In this document: positions 11,309 through 20,626 of the stretch, one piece after another | Position numbering within the stretch: position 1 is the stretch's first letter | Layout: each line of letters begins with the position of its first letter | Origin: Shimwellia pseudoproteus | GTDB lineage: Bacteria > Pseudomonadota > Gammaproteobacteria > Enterobacterales > Enterobacteriaceae | Assembly (NCBI RefSeq): GCF_016415625.1 | Contig: NZ_WBXP01000004.1 | Span: forward strand, 61,550-125,549 | Direction: 5' to 3' | Length of the DNA: 64,000 nt | Notes under the pieces: generated by a model | Told to the model about the DNA's origin: nothing | The model's input: only the letters and a program-made list of their open reading frames with translations | Database searches by the model: none | Made by a program: the position numbers and the translations under genes

Positions 11309-12751
11309 TTATTCCACCGTCATGATACGGGTCGTATTGGTGGTACCAATGGTACCCATGACATCACCCTGGGTAACGATAACCAGATCGCCGGTCATCA
11401 GATAGCCTTTATCGCGCAGCAGATTAACCGCGTTATGGGCTGCGGCCAGGCCGTCATCATCACCGTCAAAATAGACCGGCGTTACCCCACGGTACAGCGC
11501 CGTCAGGTTCAGGGTGCGTTCGTGGCGGGACATGGCGAAGATTGGCAGCCCGGGGCTGATACGGGAAGTCATCAGCGCGGTACGGCCAGACTCGGTCATG
11601 GTAATGATGGCGGTCACCCCTTTGAGGTGGTTGGCGGCATACATCGCCGACATGGCAACCGCCTCTTCTACGTTATCGAACTGCACATCAAGGCGGTGTT
11701 TCGATACGTTGATGCTGGGGATTTTTTCGGCACCCAGACAGACACGGGCCATGGCGGCCACTGTTTCTGACGGGTACTGACCGGCCGCCGTTTCAGCAGA
11801 CAGCATCACCGCGTCGGTACCATCCAGCACGGCGTTAGCCACGTCCATGACTTCTGCGCGGGTCGGCATCGGGTTGGTTATCATCGACTCCATCATCTGG
11901 GTCGCGGTGATCACCGCACGGTTCAGGCGACGGGCGCGACGGATCAGGGTTTTCTGAATACCCACCAGTTCCGGATCGCCAATTTCAACCCCGAGGTCAC
12001 CACGGGCAACCATCACCACGTCAGAGGCGAGGATAATATCGTCCATCGCTTCATCGCAGCTGACCGCTTCTGCACGCTCTACTTTGGCAACGATTTTGGC
12101 GTCACAGCCTGCATCCCGGGCCAGGCGACGGGCATAGTGCAGATCTTCGCCGCAGCGCGGGAAAGAGACCGCCAGGTAATCAACGCCAATTTTCGCCGCG
12201 GTCAGAATGTCCGCTTTGTCTTTCTCGGTCAGGGCTTCGGCTGATAACCCACCGCCCAGTTTGTTGATGCCTTTATTGTTGGACAGCGGGCCACCGACGG
12301 TGACCTCGGTGAAGACTTTCATGCCCTGAACTTCCAGGACTTTTAACTGCACGCGGCCGTCGTCCAGCAGCAGAATGTCCCCTGGTACGACGTCGGCAGG
12401 CAGGCCTTTATAGTCGATACCGACTTTTTCTTTATCGCCTTCGCCTTTGCCGAGGTTGGCATCCAGCAGGAATTTATCACCAATGCTGAGGAATACTTTG
12501 CCTTCTTTAAAGGTGGACACCCGGATTTTTGGGCCCTGTAAGTCGCCGAGAATTGCCACATGGCGACCCAGTTTGGCGGCGATCTCGCGGACTTTATTGG
12601 CGCGGATTTGGTGATCTTCCGGTGAGCCGTGAGAGAAATTCATCCGCACAACGTTAGCCCCGGCGGCGATAACTTTCTCCAGATTATTATCGCGATCGGT
12701 AGCCGGGCCTAAAGTGGTAACGATTTTGGTTCTACGTAGCCGTCTGGACAT
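11309..12751 (-). CDS. pykA: Pyruvate kinase II (type A)
   Basis: Cytoplasmic glycolytic enzyme of 480 residues that makes pyruvate and ATP from phosphoenolpyruvate and ADP. The start [19 protein letters not shown] is the conserved TIM-barrel N terminus. Metal and substrate residues are seen in [10 protein letters not shown] and [12 protein letters not shown], and the active-site block is [10 protein letters not shown] followed by [20 protein letters not shown]. coli PykA has 480 residues and is the AMP-activated isozyme. It is downstream of hexR in the same direction, separated by 172 bases that hold an inverted repeat. Confidence 0.97.
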   Translation of the reverse strand: MSRRLRRTKIVTTLGPATDRDNNLEKVIAAGANVVRMNFSHGSPEDHQIRANKVREIAAKLGRHVAILGDLQGPKIRVSTFKEGKVFLSIGDKFLLDANLGKGEGDKEKVGIDYKGLPADVVPGDILLLDDGRVQLKVLEVQGMKVFTEVTVGGPLSNNKGINKLGGGLSAEALTEKDKADILTAAKIGVDYLAVSFPRCGEDLHYARRLARDAGCDAKIVAKVERAEAVSCDEAMDDIILASDVVMVARGDLGVEIGDPELVGIQKTLIRRARRLNRAVITATQMMESMITNPMPTRAEVMDVANAVLDGTDAVMLSAETAAGQYPSETVAAMARVCLGAEKIPSINVSKHRLDVQFDNVEEAVAMSAMYAANHLKGVTAIITMTESGRTALMTSRISPGLPIFAMSRHERTLNLTALYRGVTPVYFDGDDDGLAAAHNAVNLLRDKGYLMTGDLVIVTQGDVMGTIGTTNTTRIMTVE

Positions 12752-12872
12752 GTGTTACTCCATTGTCTGACAAGTTTTGGTGTTGCATGAACAAAACCGG
12801 TTAAGGGCAACATGCGGGATGTCGAACCCATCACTAACCGAATGAAAAATCATTTCTTGTATCATGCCCTGC

Positions 12873-12913
12873 GGCTTTCAGGTGGCAACCGGTAAAGTTA
12901 CTACCTGAAAGCC
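12873..12913. repeat. 11-bp perfect inverted repeat between hexR and pykA
   Basis: GGCTTTCAGGT (12873-12883) and ACCTGAAAGCC (12903-12913) flank a 19-base loop. There is no T-tract on either side, so it is not a standard intrinsic terminator. It could fold in the hexR 3' end or the pykA leader. Confidence 0.6.
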
Positions 12914-12923
12914 CGTAGAGCGT

Positions 12924-13808
12924 TTAGCTATCTTTTCCTGAAACAGGTTTCTCTGTAACGGACAGCGCTTTATCAAAACGCGATTCTTTGAGTGCTTCCT
13001 TGACCCGCTTCAAGTTATCCCTGAATTTTGCGCCGCGGCGCAAGGTGAACCCGGTGGCGAGGACATCAATAACCGTCAACTGCGCAAGCCGGGAGTTCAT
13101 CGGCATATAAATATCGGTATCTTCCGGCACATTAATGAAAATCGGCAGCGTCACTTCCCGGGCGAGGGGGGTATCCTCCCCGGTAAGCGCAATCACCATC
13201 GCGTCATTTTCCCGGGCCAGCTTCGCCAGTTCAACCATATGTTTTGTCCGGCCGGAGTGGGAGATAAGCACCACCACATCGCCGTCGCTGCTGTTCATAC
13301 AGCTCATTCGCTGGAGTACTGAGTCATCGGAGTAGATAACCGGCACATTGAAGCGGAAAAATTTATTCATGGCGTCGTGGGCCACGGCGGCAGAAGAGCC
13401 CAGCCCAAAAAAGGCAATTTTCTTGGCCTGGGTTAATAAATCCACCGCCCGGTTAATGGCCAGCAGATCCAGCGATTGATGCACCAGATCAAGACATGCC
13501 ATCGCCGATTCAAAGATTTTACCCGTGTAAGCATCAACGCTATCATCTTCATTAACATTGCGGCTGACATATGGCGTACCATTAGCCAGGCTTTGGGCAA
13601 GTTGCAGTTTGAAGTCCGGGAAGCCTTTGGTTTCCATGCGGCGACAGAAGCGGTTGACGGTCGGTTCGCTGACGCCTGCCTCGCCGGCCAGGGCGGCAAT
13701 GCTGAGATGGATGGCCGTTTGCGGTGCGGAAAGAATGGCTTCAGCCACTTTGCGTTCTGACTTGCTCAGGTGTTCCAGCTGCGACTGGATTTGTTCCAGC
13801 ATATTCAT
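12924..13808 (-). CDS. hexR: HexR, RpiR-family regulator of central carbon metabolism
   Basis: Transcriptional repressor of 294 residues (E. coli 289). An N-terminal helix-turn-helix (about residues 1-77, MNMLEQIQSQLEHLSKSERK through SEPTVNRFCRRME) is joined to a C-terminal SIS domain. The SIS phosphosugar-binding segments are FFGLGSSAAVAHDAMNKF and VVVLISHSGRTKHMVELA. HexR represses zwf, edd and eda and is released by 2-keto-3-deoxy-6-phosphogluconate. It faces divergent zwf, and HexR-type palindromes lie ahead of zwf and edd. The extra length is a C-terminal tail (SVTEKPVSGKDS). Confidence 0.95.
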   Translation of the reverse strand: MNMLEQIQSQLEHLSKSERKVAEAILSAPQTAIHLSIAALAGEAGVSEPTVNRFCRRMETKGFPDFKLQLAQSLANGTPYVSRNVNEDDSVDAYTGKIFESAMACLDLVHQSLDLLAINRAVDLLTQAKKIAFFGLGSSAAVAHDAMNKFFRFNVPVIYSDDSVLQRMSCMNSSDGDVVVLISHSGRTKHMVELAKLARENDAMVIALTGEDTPLAREVTLPIFINVPEDTDIYMPMNSRLAQLTVIDVLATGFTLRRGAKFRDNLKRVKEALKESRFDKALSVTEKPVSGKDS

Positions 13809-14005
13809 AAGGCAGGATACTCACTCATAGTCATGATTCACTGCTCATCAGCGAATCATCTGACAGACAAGCAAGAATATACTTCTGCCCCCTGGAAAGG
13901 GAGGTAAAAACAGCCAAAATATGTTGTTTTTTTTCATAACATGATCGACGTCGGATTTTAGCAACGGAATAACGTTGCACGTGAAAGCCACTATTTGTCA
14001 TGTAT

Positions 14006-14021
14006 GGTGATTTACATCACG
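14006..14021 (+). promoter_or_regulatory. CRP-like palindrome upstream of zwf
   Basis: GGTGATTTACATCACG carries GTGA-N6-TCAC half-sites, as in CRP sites. It lies about 160 bases before zwf and about 200 bases before hexR on the other strand. Functional use is inferred only. Confidence 0.35.
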
Positions 14022-14112
14022 TAAAATGACCGAAAACTCGCTTGTCGCGCGCTGGTAATGCGGTGTCACGGAATTAGGGTTTCATGGCCACCGCAAACCA
14101 GATACATTGAGC

Positions 14113-14127
14113 CGTAATAAAATTACA
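14113..14127 (+). promoter_or_regulatory. HexR box upstream of zwf
   Basis: CGTAATAAAATTACA matches the HexR palindrome TGTAATWWWATTACA at all but the first base. It lies 50 bases before the zwf start, a plausible repressor position. Confidence 0.65.
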
Positions 14128-14177
14128 AGCAGGGCCTGGCAGACAACTGCCGGGATATCCGAAACGAGGAGAGTAAC

Positions 14178-15653
14178 ATGGCGGTAATGCAAACAGCCCA
14201 GGCATGTGATCTGGTTATCTTCGGGGCGAAAGGCGACTTAGCGCGCCGGAAGTTATTGCCTTCGCTGTATCAACTGGAAAAAGCGGGCCAGATCAACAAA
14301 GATACCCGGATCATCGGTGTTGGCCGTGCTGACTGGGATAAGGACGCCTATACCAAAGTGGTGCGTGAGGCGCTGGATACCTTTCTCAAAGAGAAAATTG
14401 ACGAGTCACTCTGGGAAACCCTCAGTGGCCGGCTGGATTTCTGTAACCTCGATGTCAATGACGTTAAGGGCTTCTCCCGTCTGGCAAAAATGCTGGATCA
14501 GAAGAACCGCGTCACCATTAACTACTTTGCCATGCCGCCATCAACGTTCGGTGCCATCTGTAAAGGTCTGGGGGCGGCCAAACTGAACGCCAGCCCGGCC
14601 CGGGTGGTGATGGAGAAGCCACTGGGACGATCTCTGGTGACCTCCCAGGAAATCAACGACCAGGTGGGGGAATACTTCGACGAATCCCAGGTTTACCGTA
14701 TAGACCACTATCTGGGAAAAGAGACGGTACTCAACCTGCTGGCGCTGCGCTTTGCCAATGCGCTGTTCTCCAATAACTGGGACAACAGCACCATTGATCA
14801 TGTGGAAATCACCGTCGCGGAAGAAGTGGGCATTGAAGGGCGCTGGGGGTATTTCGATACCGCCGGTCAAATGCGCGATATGATCCAGAACCACCTGTTA
14901 CAGATCCTGTGCATGATTGCCATGGCGCCACCATCTGATCTGACGGCGGACCATATTCGTGACGAAAAAGTCAAAGTGCTGCAATCCCTGCGCCGTATCG
15001 ATCGCAGCAATGTCCGGGAGAAAACCGTACGCGGGCAGTACACCGCCGGGTTTGTCCAGGGTGAAAAGGTGCCGGGCTATCTGGAAGAAGAGGGTGCTAA
15101 CAAAACCAACTGCACCGAAACCTTTGTTGCCATCCGGGTGGATATTGATAACTGGCGCTGGGCGGGGGTTCCGTTCTACCTGCGTACCGGTAAACGCCTG
15201 CCAACCAAATGCTCCGAAGTGGTGGTGTACTTCAAGAGCCCGGCAATGAATCTTTTTAAAGATTCCTGGGCGGAGCTGCCGAACAACAAACTGACGATTC
15301 GCCTGCAGCCGGATGAAGGGGTGGATATCCAAATCCTGAATAAAGTCCCGGGTCTGGACCACAAACATAACCTGCAAACGACTAAACTGGATCTGAGCTA
15401 TTCGGAAACCTTTAATCAGACCCATCTGGCGGATGCCTATGAACGTCTGTTACTGGAAACCATGCGCGGCATTCAGGCGCTGTTTGTGCGCCGTGACGAA
15501 GTCGAAGAAGCCTGGAAATGGGTGGATTCCATCACCGAAGCCTGGACTTTGGATAACGAAGCACCAAAACCGTATCAGGCGGGTACCTGGGGCCCGTTAG
15601 CCTCGGTGGCGATGATCACCCGTGATGGCCGCTCCTGGAATGAGTTTGAGTGA
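14178..15653 (+). CDS. zwf: Glucose-6-phosphate 1-dehydrogenase
   Basis: NADP-dependent enzyme of 491 residues (identical to E. coli length) that opens the oxidative pentose phosphate route and feeds edd-eda through 6-phosphogluconate. The Rossmann segment [19 protein letters not shown] binds NADP. The substrate site [19 protein letters not shown] contains the catalytic histidine-associated HYLGK. The start MAVMQTAQ at 14178 is preceded by a GAGGAGAG ribosome-binding site. HexR control is suggested by the box at 14113; Sox/Mar control known in E. coli could not be confirmed here. Confidence 0.98.
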   Translation: MAVMQTAQACDLVIFGAKGDLARRKLLPSLYQLEKAGQINKDTRIIGVGRADWDKDAYTKVVREALDTFLKEKIDESLWETLSGRLDFCNLDVNDVKGFSRLAKMLDQKNRVTINYFAMPPSTFGAICKGLGAAKLNASPARVVMEKPLGRSLVTSQEINDQVGEYFDESQVYRIDHYLGKETVLNLLALRFANALFSNNWDNSTIDHVEITVAEEVGIEGRWGYFDTAGQMRDMIQNHLLQILCMIAMAPPSDLTADHIRDEKVKVLQSLRRIDRSNVREKTVRGQYTAGFVQGEKVPGYLEEEGANKTNCTETFVAIRVDIDNWRWAGVPFYLRTGKRLPTKCSEVVVYFKSPAMNLFKDSWAELPNNKLTIRLQPDEGVDIQILNKVPGLDHKHNLQTTKLDLSYSETFNQTHLADAYERLLLETMRGIQALFVRRDEVEEAWKWVDSITEAWTLDNEAPKPYQAGTWGPLASVAMITRDGRSWNEFE

Positions 15654-15672
15654 TCTGTATCAGATAAATGCG

Positions 15673-15687
15673 GGTAATTATTTTACC
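15673..15687 (+). promoter_or_regulatory. HexR-like palindrome between zwf and edd
   Basis: GGTAATTATTTTACC has the GTAAT...TTAC arms of the HexR operator. It lies just after zwf and about 200 bases before edd, upstream of the zwf terminator, so its control of edd is plausible but less certain than the zwf box. Confidence 0.45.
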
Positions 15688-15732
15688 GGTAACATGATCT
15701 AACACAGCCTCAGCAAAAATATTTTTAACTTA

Positions 15733-15768
15733 AAGCCCCGTTCTGGATTAACCAGCGGGGCTTTTTTA
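15733..15768 (+). terminator. Terminator of zwf
   Basis: AAAGCCCCG / CGGGGCTTT stem followed by a T-run, about 80 bases after the zwf stop. It implies that edd has its own promoter in the following 120 bases. Confidence 0.75.
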
Positions 15769-15890
15769 GTTACACTAGCTGAAGCGATTTTGCCCCTATG
15801 GCCCGGTAAACATAGCGCCAAAGGTGTTTTATACTTACTGCTTGTGAGACTGTGCCGTCTGCTTCGGCAGGAATTTTATGAGGATCTATT

Positions 15891-17702
15891 ATGAACCCGA
15901 GTTTGTTACGCGTAACAGAACGCATCATTGAACGCTCTCGTCCGACTCGTGAAGCCTACCTGGCGCGCATAGAGAAAGCGAAGACCAACACTGTCCACCG
16001 TTCTGAACTGGCTTGTGGCAACCTGGCCCACGGTTTTGCCGCCTGCCAGCCGGAGGATAAAGCCTCTCTGAAAAGCATGTTGCGCAACAACATCGGGATC
16101 ATTACCGCCTACAACGATATGCTCTCTGCGCACCAGCCCTACGAGCACTACCCGGAGCAAATCCGCAAAGCTCTGCACGATGTCGGGGCAGTAGCCCAGG
16201 TTGCGGGCGGCGTACCGGCAATGTGTGACGGTGTTACCCAGGGCCAGGACGGGATGGAGTTATCCCTGCTGAGCCGTGAAGTGATAGCCATGTCTGCGGC
16301 GGTTGGCCTGGCCCATAACATGTTTGATGGCGCGCTGTTCCTTGGGATTTGCGATAAAATCGTCCCCGGGATGGCCATGGCGGCGTTCTCTTTTGGTCAT
16401 CTGCCTGCGGTGTTCATTCCTGCCGGTCCGATGTCCAGCGGCCTGCCGAACAAAGAAAAAGTCCGTATCCGCCAGCTGTATGCGGAAGGTAAAGTGGATC
16501 GCGCGGCGTTACTGGATGCCGAAGCGGCGTCTTATCATGCGCCGGGCACTTGTACTTTCTACGGCACTGCCAACACTAACCAGATGGTGATTGAATTTAT
16601 GGGGATGCAGCTGCCAGGCTCGTCCTTTATTCACCCTGATGCCCAGTTGCGTGCTGAACTGACCGCCGCCGCGGCCCGTCAGGTAACCCGCTTCACCGGT
16701 AACGGTAACGAGTGGATGCCAATCGGTAAAATGGTGGATGAAAAAGTCTTCGTCAACGGTATCGTCGCGCTGCTGGCGACCGGTGGCTCTACCAACCACA
16801 CCATGCATATGGTGGCCATGGCGCGCTCAGCCGGCATTATCATCAACTGGGATGATATCTCTGAAATTTCCGATGTGGTTCCGCTGCTGGCGCGGATCTA
16901 CCCGAACGGCCCGGCAGACATTAACCACTTCCAGGCAGCCGGTGGTATTCCGGTACTGGTCCGTGAGCTGCTGAAAGGCGGCCTGCTGTTTGAAGACGTT
17001 AACACCGTGGCCGGGTTCGGCCTGCAACACTACATGATGGAACCGTGGCTGGATAACGGCAAACTGGCATGGCGTGACGGCCCGCAGGCGTCTCTGGATA
17101 AAGACGTTATCGCGTCAATCGAGCAGCCGTTCTCCCATCACGGCGGCACCAAAGTAATGAGCGGCAACCTTGGCCGTGCGGTCATGAAAACCTCTGCGGT
17201 ACCGGCTGAAAACCAGATTATCGAGGCTCCGGCCGTGGTATTTGAAAGCCAGCACGATGTGGTTCCGGCCTTCGAAGCGGGCGAACTGGACCGCGATTGC
17301 GTGGTTGTCGTGCGCCACCAGGGGCCAAAAGCCAACGGTATGCCAGAATTACATAAACTGATGCCGCCACTTGGTGTATTATTGGACCGCCGTTTCAAAG
17401 TTGCGCTGGTCACCGATGGCCGTTTATCCGGCGCGTCCGGTAAAGTGCCTTCTGTTATCCACGTAACACCAGAAGCTTACGATGGCGGCCCGCTGGCAAA
17501 AGTACAAAATGGCGACATGATCCGTGTTAACGGGCAAACCGGTGAATTGACCTTACTGGTTGATGACGCCGAGCTGGCGAAACGCACAGCGTTCCACCCT
17601 GATTTCAGCGCTGAACGCGTGGGGATGGGCCGTGAATTGTTCGGCGCGCTGCGTGAAAACATGTCTGGCGCAGAACAGGGTGCAACCTGTATTAAATTTT
17701 GA
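15891..17702 (+). CDS. edd: Phosphogluconate dehydratase
   Basis: First enzyme of the Entner-Doudoroff pathway, converting 6-phosphogluconate to 2-keto-3-deoxy-6-phosphogluconate. Its 603 residues equal E. coli Edd and belong to the iron-sulfur IlvD/Edd dehydratase family. Cluster cysteines are expected in MCDGVTQGQ and in [10 protein letters not shown]. The conserved tail region [20 protein letters not shown] is visible. It is followed by eda after 60 bases without a terminator, forming the standard edd-eda operon. HexR and, in E. coli, GntR and KdgR control this unit. Confidence 0.98.
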   Translation: MNPSLLRVTERIIERSRPTREAYLARIEKAKTNTVHRSELACGNLAHGFAACQPEDKASLKSMLRNNIGIITAYNDMLSAHQPYEHYPEQIRKALHDVGAVAQVAGGVPAMCDGVTQGQDGMELSLLSREVIAMSAAVGLAHNMFDGALFLGICDKIVPGMAMAAFSFGHLPAVFIPAGPMSSGLPNKEKVRIRQLYAEGKVDRAALLDAEAASYHAPGTCTFYGTANTNQMVIEFMGMQLPGSSFIHPDAQLRAELTAAAARQVTRFTGNGNEWMPIGKMVDEKVFVNGIVALLATGGSTNHTMHMVAMARSAGIIINWDDISEISDVVPLLARIYPNGPADINHFQAAGGIPVLVRELLKGGLLFEDVNTVAGFGLQHYMMEPWLDNGKLAWRDGPQASLDKDVIASIEQPFSHHGGTKVMSGNLGRAVMKTSAVPAENQIIEAPAVVFESQHDVVPAFEAGELDRDCVVVVRHQGPKANGMPELHKLMPPLGVLLDRRFKVALVTDGRLSGASGKVPSVIHVTPEAYDGGPLAKVQNGDMIRVNGQTGELTLLVDDAELAKRTAFHPDFSAERVGMGRELFGALRENMSGAEQGATCIKF

Positions 17703-17762
17703 GTTAACAGCGCCCCGGAGCGGGCGCAATAACCGATTAAAATTCACGGGAGAGAGTCTCTG

Positions 17763-18404
17763 ATGAAAAACTGGAAAACAAGTGCGGAACAGATCCTGAA
17801 AAGCGGTCCGGTTGTTCCTGTTATCGTTGTAAAAAAACTGGAACACGCGGTACCGATGGCTAAAGCACTGGTTGCCGGTGGCGTTCGCGTTCTGGAAGTT
17901 ACCCTGCGTACTGAATGTGCCCTGGAAGCTATTCGCCTTATCGCCAAAGAAGTACCGGATGCCATCGTTGGCGCGGGTACAGTTACTAACCCGCAGCAGC
18001 TGGCAGACGTCACCGCAGCGGGCGCGCAGTTCGCCATCAGCCCGGGTCTGACTGACTCTCTGCTGAAAGCGGCAGCCGCAGGTACTATCCCGCTTATCCC
18101 GGGTATCAGCACCGTGTCTGAGCTGATGCTGGGTATGGATCACGGCCTGAAAGAGTTTAAATTCTTCCCGGCTGAAGCAAACGGCGGCGTTAAAGCCCTG
18201 AAAGCCATTGCTGGCCCGTTCGCGCAGATCCGTTTCTGCCCGACTGGCGGTATCTCTCCGGCTAACTACCGCGACTACCTGGCGCTGAACAGCGTCCTGT
18301 GTGTTGGCGGCTCCTGGCTGGTACCGGACGACGCAATGGAAGCCGGTGATTACGATCGCATCACCGCGCTGGCAAAAGAAGCCGTTGCAGGCGCCAAACT
18401 GTAA
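17763..18404 (+). CDS. eda: KHG/KDPG aldolase
   Basis: Class I aldolase of 213 residues that splits 2-keto-3-deoxy-6-phosphogluconate into pyruvate and glyceraldehyde 3-phosphate. The Schiff-base lysine lies in [14 protein letters not shown], and the catalytic glutamate in [10 protein letters not shown]. It completes the Entner-Doudoroff pair with edd. The ATG at 17763 follows a GGGAGAG ribosome-binding site. A strong hairpin terminator follows and is shared with convergent purT. Confidence 0.98.
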   Translation: MKNWKTSAEQILKSGPVVPVIVVKKLEHAVPMAKALVAGGVRVLEVTLRTECALEAIRLIAKEVPDAIVGAGTVTNPQQLADVTAAGAQFAISPGLTDSLLKAAAAGTIPLIPGISTVSELMLGMDHGLKEFKFFPAEANGGVKALKAIAGPFAQIRFCPTGGISPANYRDYLALNSVLCVGGSWLVPDDAMEAGDYDRITALAKEAVAGAKL

Positions 18405-18417
18405 GTCTGGCCCTGAA

Positions 18418-18451
18418 TAAAAAATCCCCCTGTCCAGGGGGGATTTTTTTT
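18418..18451. terminator. Bidirectional terminator between eda and purT
   Basis: AAAAATCCCCC / GGGGGGATTTTTTTT stem with a TGTCCA-type loop, flanked by an A-tract and a T-tract, between convergent genes. Confidence 0.85.
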
Positions 18452-18489
18452 GCCCGCGCGCCGTGGGCTGGCGGTTAGCGGGCCGGTTA

Positions 18490-19668
18490 TCAGGGTACGA
18501 CCTCAACGGTTTCTGCTGCCTGCTTCGCCCGGGCAACCGCGTCGTCAATGGTCTCGCCGCTGGCGAGCGCCACACCCAGCCGCCGGGTACCGTCAATATC
18601 CGGTTTGCCGAACAGCCGTATCTGGATACCCGCCCCCAGGGCCTCTGGCACCCGGGCAAATTTGACATTATCGCTGGTCAGGGCCGGCAAGATAACCGCC
18701 GAGGCGGATGGCCCATATTGGCGGATACCGCCCACCGGTAGCCCGGTAAAAGCCCGCACGTGCAGGGCAAACTCCGACAGATCCTGAGAGAGCAGGGTGA
18801 CCATCCCGGTATCGTGGGGACGGGGGGACACTTCGCTAAAGATAACGTCATCGCCGCAGACGAACAGCTCAACCCCAAACAGGCCGTGTCCCCCCAGGGC
18901 ATTGACCACCTTCGCCGCGATGGCTTCGGCCCGGGTGCGCGCCAGCGGGCTCATCTGCTGGGGCTGCCAGGACTCACGGTAATCGCCATCTTGCTGGCGG
19001 TGGCCAATTGGGGCGCAAAAATGGATGCCGTCCACGGCGCTGACCGTAAGCAGCGTGATTTCAAAATCAAAATTAACCACCCCCTCCACAATCACCCGTC
19101 CGGCGCCGGCACGTCCCCCTTGCTGGGCATATTGCCAGGCCGCCTCCAGTTGCCCGGCGCTGCGAATAAAGGTTTGCCCTTTACCGGAGGAGCTCATCAC
19201 CGGTTTAACGATACAGGGCAGGCCAATCTCACTGACCGCCTGGCGGAAGCTGACGTCATCGTCGGCAAAACGGTAGCTGGAGGTCGGCAGCCCGAGGGTT
19301 TCCGCCGCCAGGCGGCGAATGCCTTCCCGGTTCATGGTCAGACGGGTGGCGTTGGCGCAGGGCACCACGCACTGGCCGCGGGCTTCCAGTTCGGCCAGCG
19401 CATCGGTGGCAATCGCTTCGATTTCCGGCACGATATAATCCGGCATCTCGCGGGCCACCAGCGCTTTCAGGGCTTCGCCGTCCAGCATATTGATAACGTA
19501 GCTACGGTGGGCGACATGCATGGCGGGGGCATCCGCGTAGCGGTCCACCGCGATCACTTCCAGCCCGAGTCGCTGGCACTCAATGGCCACTTCTTTGCCT
19601 AATTCACCGGAGCCTAACAGCATAACGCGCGTGGCTGCCGGGCGCAGTGCGGTTCCCAACATAGACAT
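18490..19668 (-). CDS. purT: Formate-dependent phosphoribosylglycinamide formyltransferase
   Basis: ATP-grasp enzyme of 392 residues (E. coli 392) that formylates GAR directly with formate and ATP, an alternative to PurN in purine synthesis. The N-terminal segment [21 protein letters not shown] binds nucleotide/substrate. The ATP-grasp core includes [18 protein letters not shown], and metal ligands lie in [25 protein letters not shown]. The start [10 protein letters not shown] at 19668 is chosen over an in-frame upstream ATG because it matches the family. A PurR operator lies 42 bases upstream. Confidence 0.97.
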   Translation of the reverse strand: MSMLGTALRPAATRVMLLGSGELGKEVAIECQRLGLEVIAVDRYADAPAMHVAHRSYVINMLDGEALKALVAREMPDYIVPEIEAIATDALAELEARGQCVVPCANATRLTMNREGIRRLAAETLGLPTSSYRFADDDVSFRQAVSEIGLPCIVKPVMSSSGKGQTFIRSAGQLEAAWQYAQQGGRAGAGRVIVEGVVNFDFEITLLTVSAVDGIHFCAPIGHRQQDGDYRESWQPQQMSPLARTRAEAIAAKVVNALGGHGLFGVELFVCGDDVIFSEVSPRPHDTGMVTLLSQDLSEFALHVRAFTGLPVGGIRQYGPSASAVILPALTSDNVKFARVPEALGAGIQIRLFGKPDIDGTRRLGVALASGETIDDAVARAKQAAETVEVVP

Positions 19669-19709
19669 AAATTCTGTACCTGCGGTAGTTAACGACCGGC
19701 GCAGTATAT

Positions 19710-19725
19710 ACGAAAACGATTGCGT
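19710..19725 (-). promoter_or_regulatory. PurR box upstream of purT
   Basis: Read on the minus strand the site is ACGCAATCGTTTTCGT, one base from the typical PurR operator ACGCAAACGTTTTCGT. It lies 42 bases before purT and would couple it to purine supply through PurR at 33783-34808. Confidence 0.8.
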
Positions 19726-19770
19726 ATGGGGAGTACACCCCGCTTGAGTCACCACAGATAATTACTTATA

Positions 19771-19786
19771 CTGGATAAAAACACAG
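19771..19786 (+). promoter_or_regulatory. LexA (SOS) box upstream of yebG
   Basis: CTGGATAAAAACACAG fits CTG-N10-CAG and lies 15 bases before the yebG start. yebG is a known LexA target in E. coli. Confidence 0.8.
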
Positions 19787-19801
19787 TTAATGGAGTGTGT
19801 G

Positions 19802-20122
19802 ATGGCAGTTGTTGTTAAGTATGTAGTCACCAGAGAGGGCGAGGAAAAAATGGCTTTCACCAGTAAAAAGGAGGCCGACGCCTACGATAAAATGCTCGAT
19901 TTGGCGGACACGCTGAACGGCTGGCTGGCCCAGGGGCCGGTTGAGCTTGAGGCCCGGCAACAGGATACCCTGGCCATGTGGCTGGCGGGGCAGCGGGAGA
20001 CATTAAGTGCGATCCTGAAAACCGGACAGTTGCCGGATGCGGCGTTAACCGCCACCCCTGGCGCTGAGCCTGCGCCGGTCGTGCCTCACCGTCCGGCCAC
20101 CAAAAAGCCCCGGGCCGCCTGA
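19802..20122 (+). CDS. yebG: SOS-induced protein YebG
   Basis: Small cytoplasmic DNA-damage-inducible protein of 106 residues, recognised by the N terminus MAVVVKYVVTREGEEKMAFTSK and DKMLDLADTLNGWL. Its biochemical role is not established. The N-terminal two thirds is conserved; the C-terminal third is a low-complexity Ala/Pro tail ending TKKPRAA that varies between genera. The start is the ATG at 19802 immediately behind a LexA box, with GGAG upstream. An ATG four codons earlier is also in frame but would place the ribosome site badly. Confidence 0.93.
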   Translation: MAVVVKYVVTREGEEKMAFTSKKEADAYDKMLDLADTLNGWLAQGPVELEARQQDTLAMWLAGQRETLSAILKTGQLPDAALTATPGAEPAPVVPHRPATKKPRAA

Positions 20123-20194
20123 TCCGCGGTTTGCAGTTCGGCGATTTTGTACCAGAGTTTCTGTAAGCGTTGTTGGTATTACAGGAGCCTTGCT

Positions 20195-20560
20195 ATGCGC
20201 TACAGGATGCTGATGTCCGCCGTCATGTTACCTCTGTTGGCTTTCCCCGGGTTATCTGCCGCGGCGAGCCCGTCCCGCGATACTCCCCGTGAGGTGACTA
20301 TCCCCCCTTGTACCGGCGTGGATGCCGCCGGTATTGCCGCCCTGGTGAAACAAGACTATCTGACCAACCGGGTGGTTGCCTGGGCCGCTGATCGGGATAT
20401 TCTTGGCCAGGACGATCCGGTTGCCTGGGTGAATACGGCGGATATTGTCGGCCAGGGTGACCACTGGCAGGTGCCATTAATGGTACGGGGTAAACAGGGC
20501 GATATTCACTACTCGGTGGTGGTGGAATGTAAAACCGGGACGGTGCACTATATGTCTTAA
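20195..20560 (+). CDS. yebF: YebF family exported protein
   Basis: Protein of 121 residues with a Sec signal peptide (MRYRMLMSAVMLPLLAFPG then SAAA). In E. coli YebF is exported to the periplasm and can reach the medium through porins; colicin M-immunity-like folds are known in this family. Conserved points include the cysteine in PPCTGVDAAGIAALVKQDY, the segment DDPVAWVNTADI, and the second cysteine in VVVECKTG, which should form the disulfide. The start at 20195 has AGGAG seven bases upstream. E. coli has yebE next to it; here ptrB follows directly. Confidence 0.9.
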   Translation: MRYRMLMSAVMLPLLAFPGLSAAASPSRDTPREVTIPPCTGVDAAGIAALVKQDYLTNRVVAWAADRDILGQDDPVAWVNTADIVGQGDHWQVPLMVRGKQGDIHYSVVVECKTGTVHYMS

Positions 20561-20587
20561 GCGGCCGCGGTATTTGTTGCGGCGACA

Positions 20588-20613
20588 GATATTCCCGTTA
20601 GATATTCCCGTTA
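20588..20613 (+). repeat. 13-bp perfect tandem duplication before ptrB
   Basis: GATATTCCCGTTA occurs twice back to back (20588-20600 and 20601-20613) in the 66-base yebF-ptrB gap, ending 13 bases before the ptrB start. It probably arose by slippage. Confidence 0.85.
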
Positions 20614-20626
20614 ATAGTGAAGTGAC

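Larger units (their letters stand above)
13809..14177. other. 369-bp divergent regulatory gap between hexR and zwf
   Basis: No gene is seen. The interval holds the leader and promoter sequences of both divergent genes, a poly-T/AT-rich tract near 13918-13940, a CRP-like palindrome at 14006 and a HexR-like box at 14113. Confidence 0.7.
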
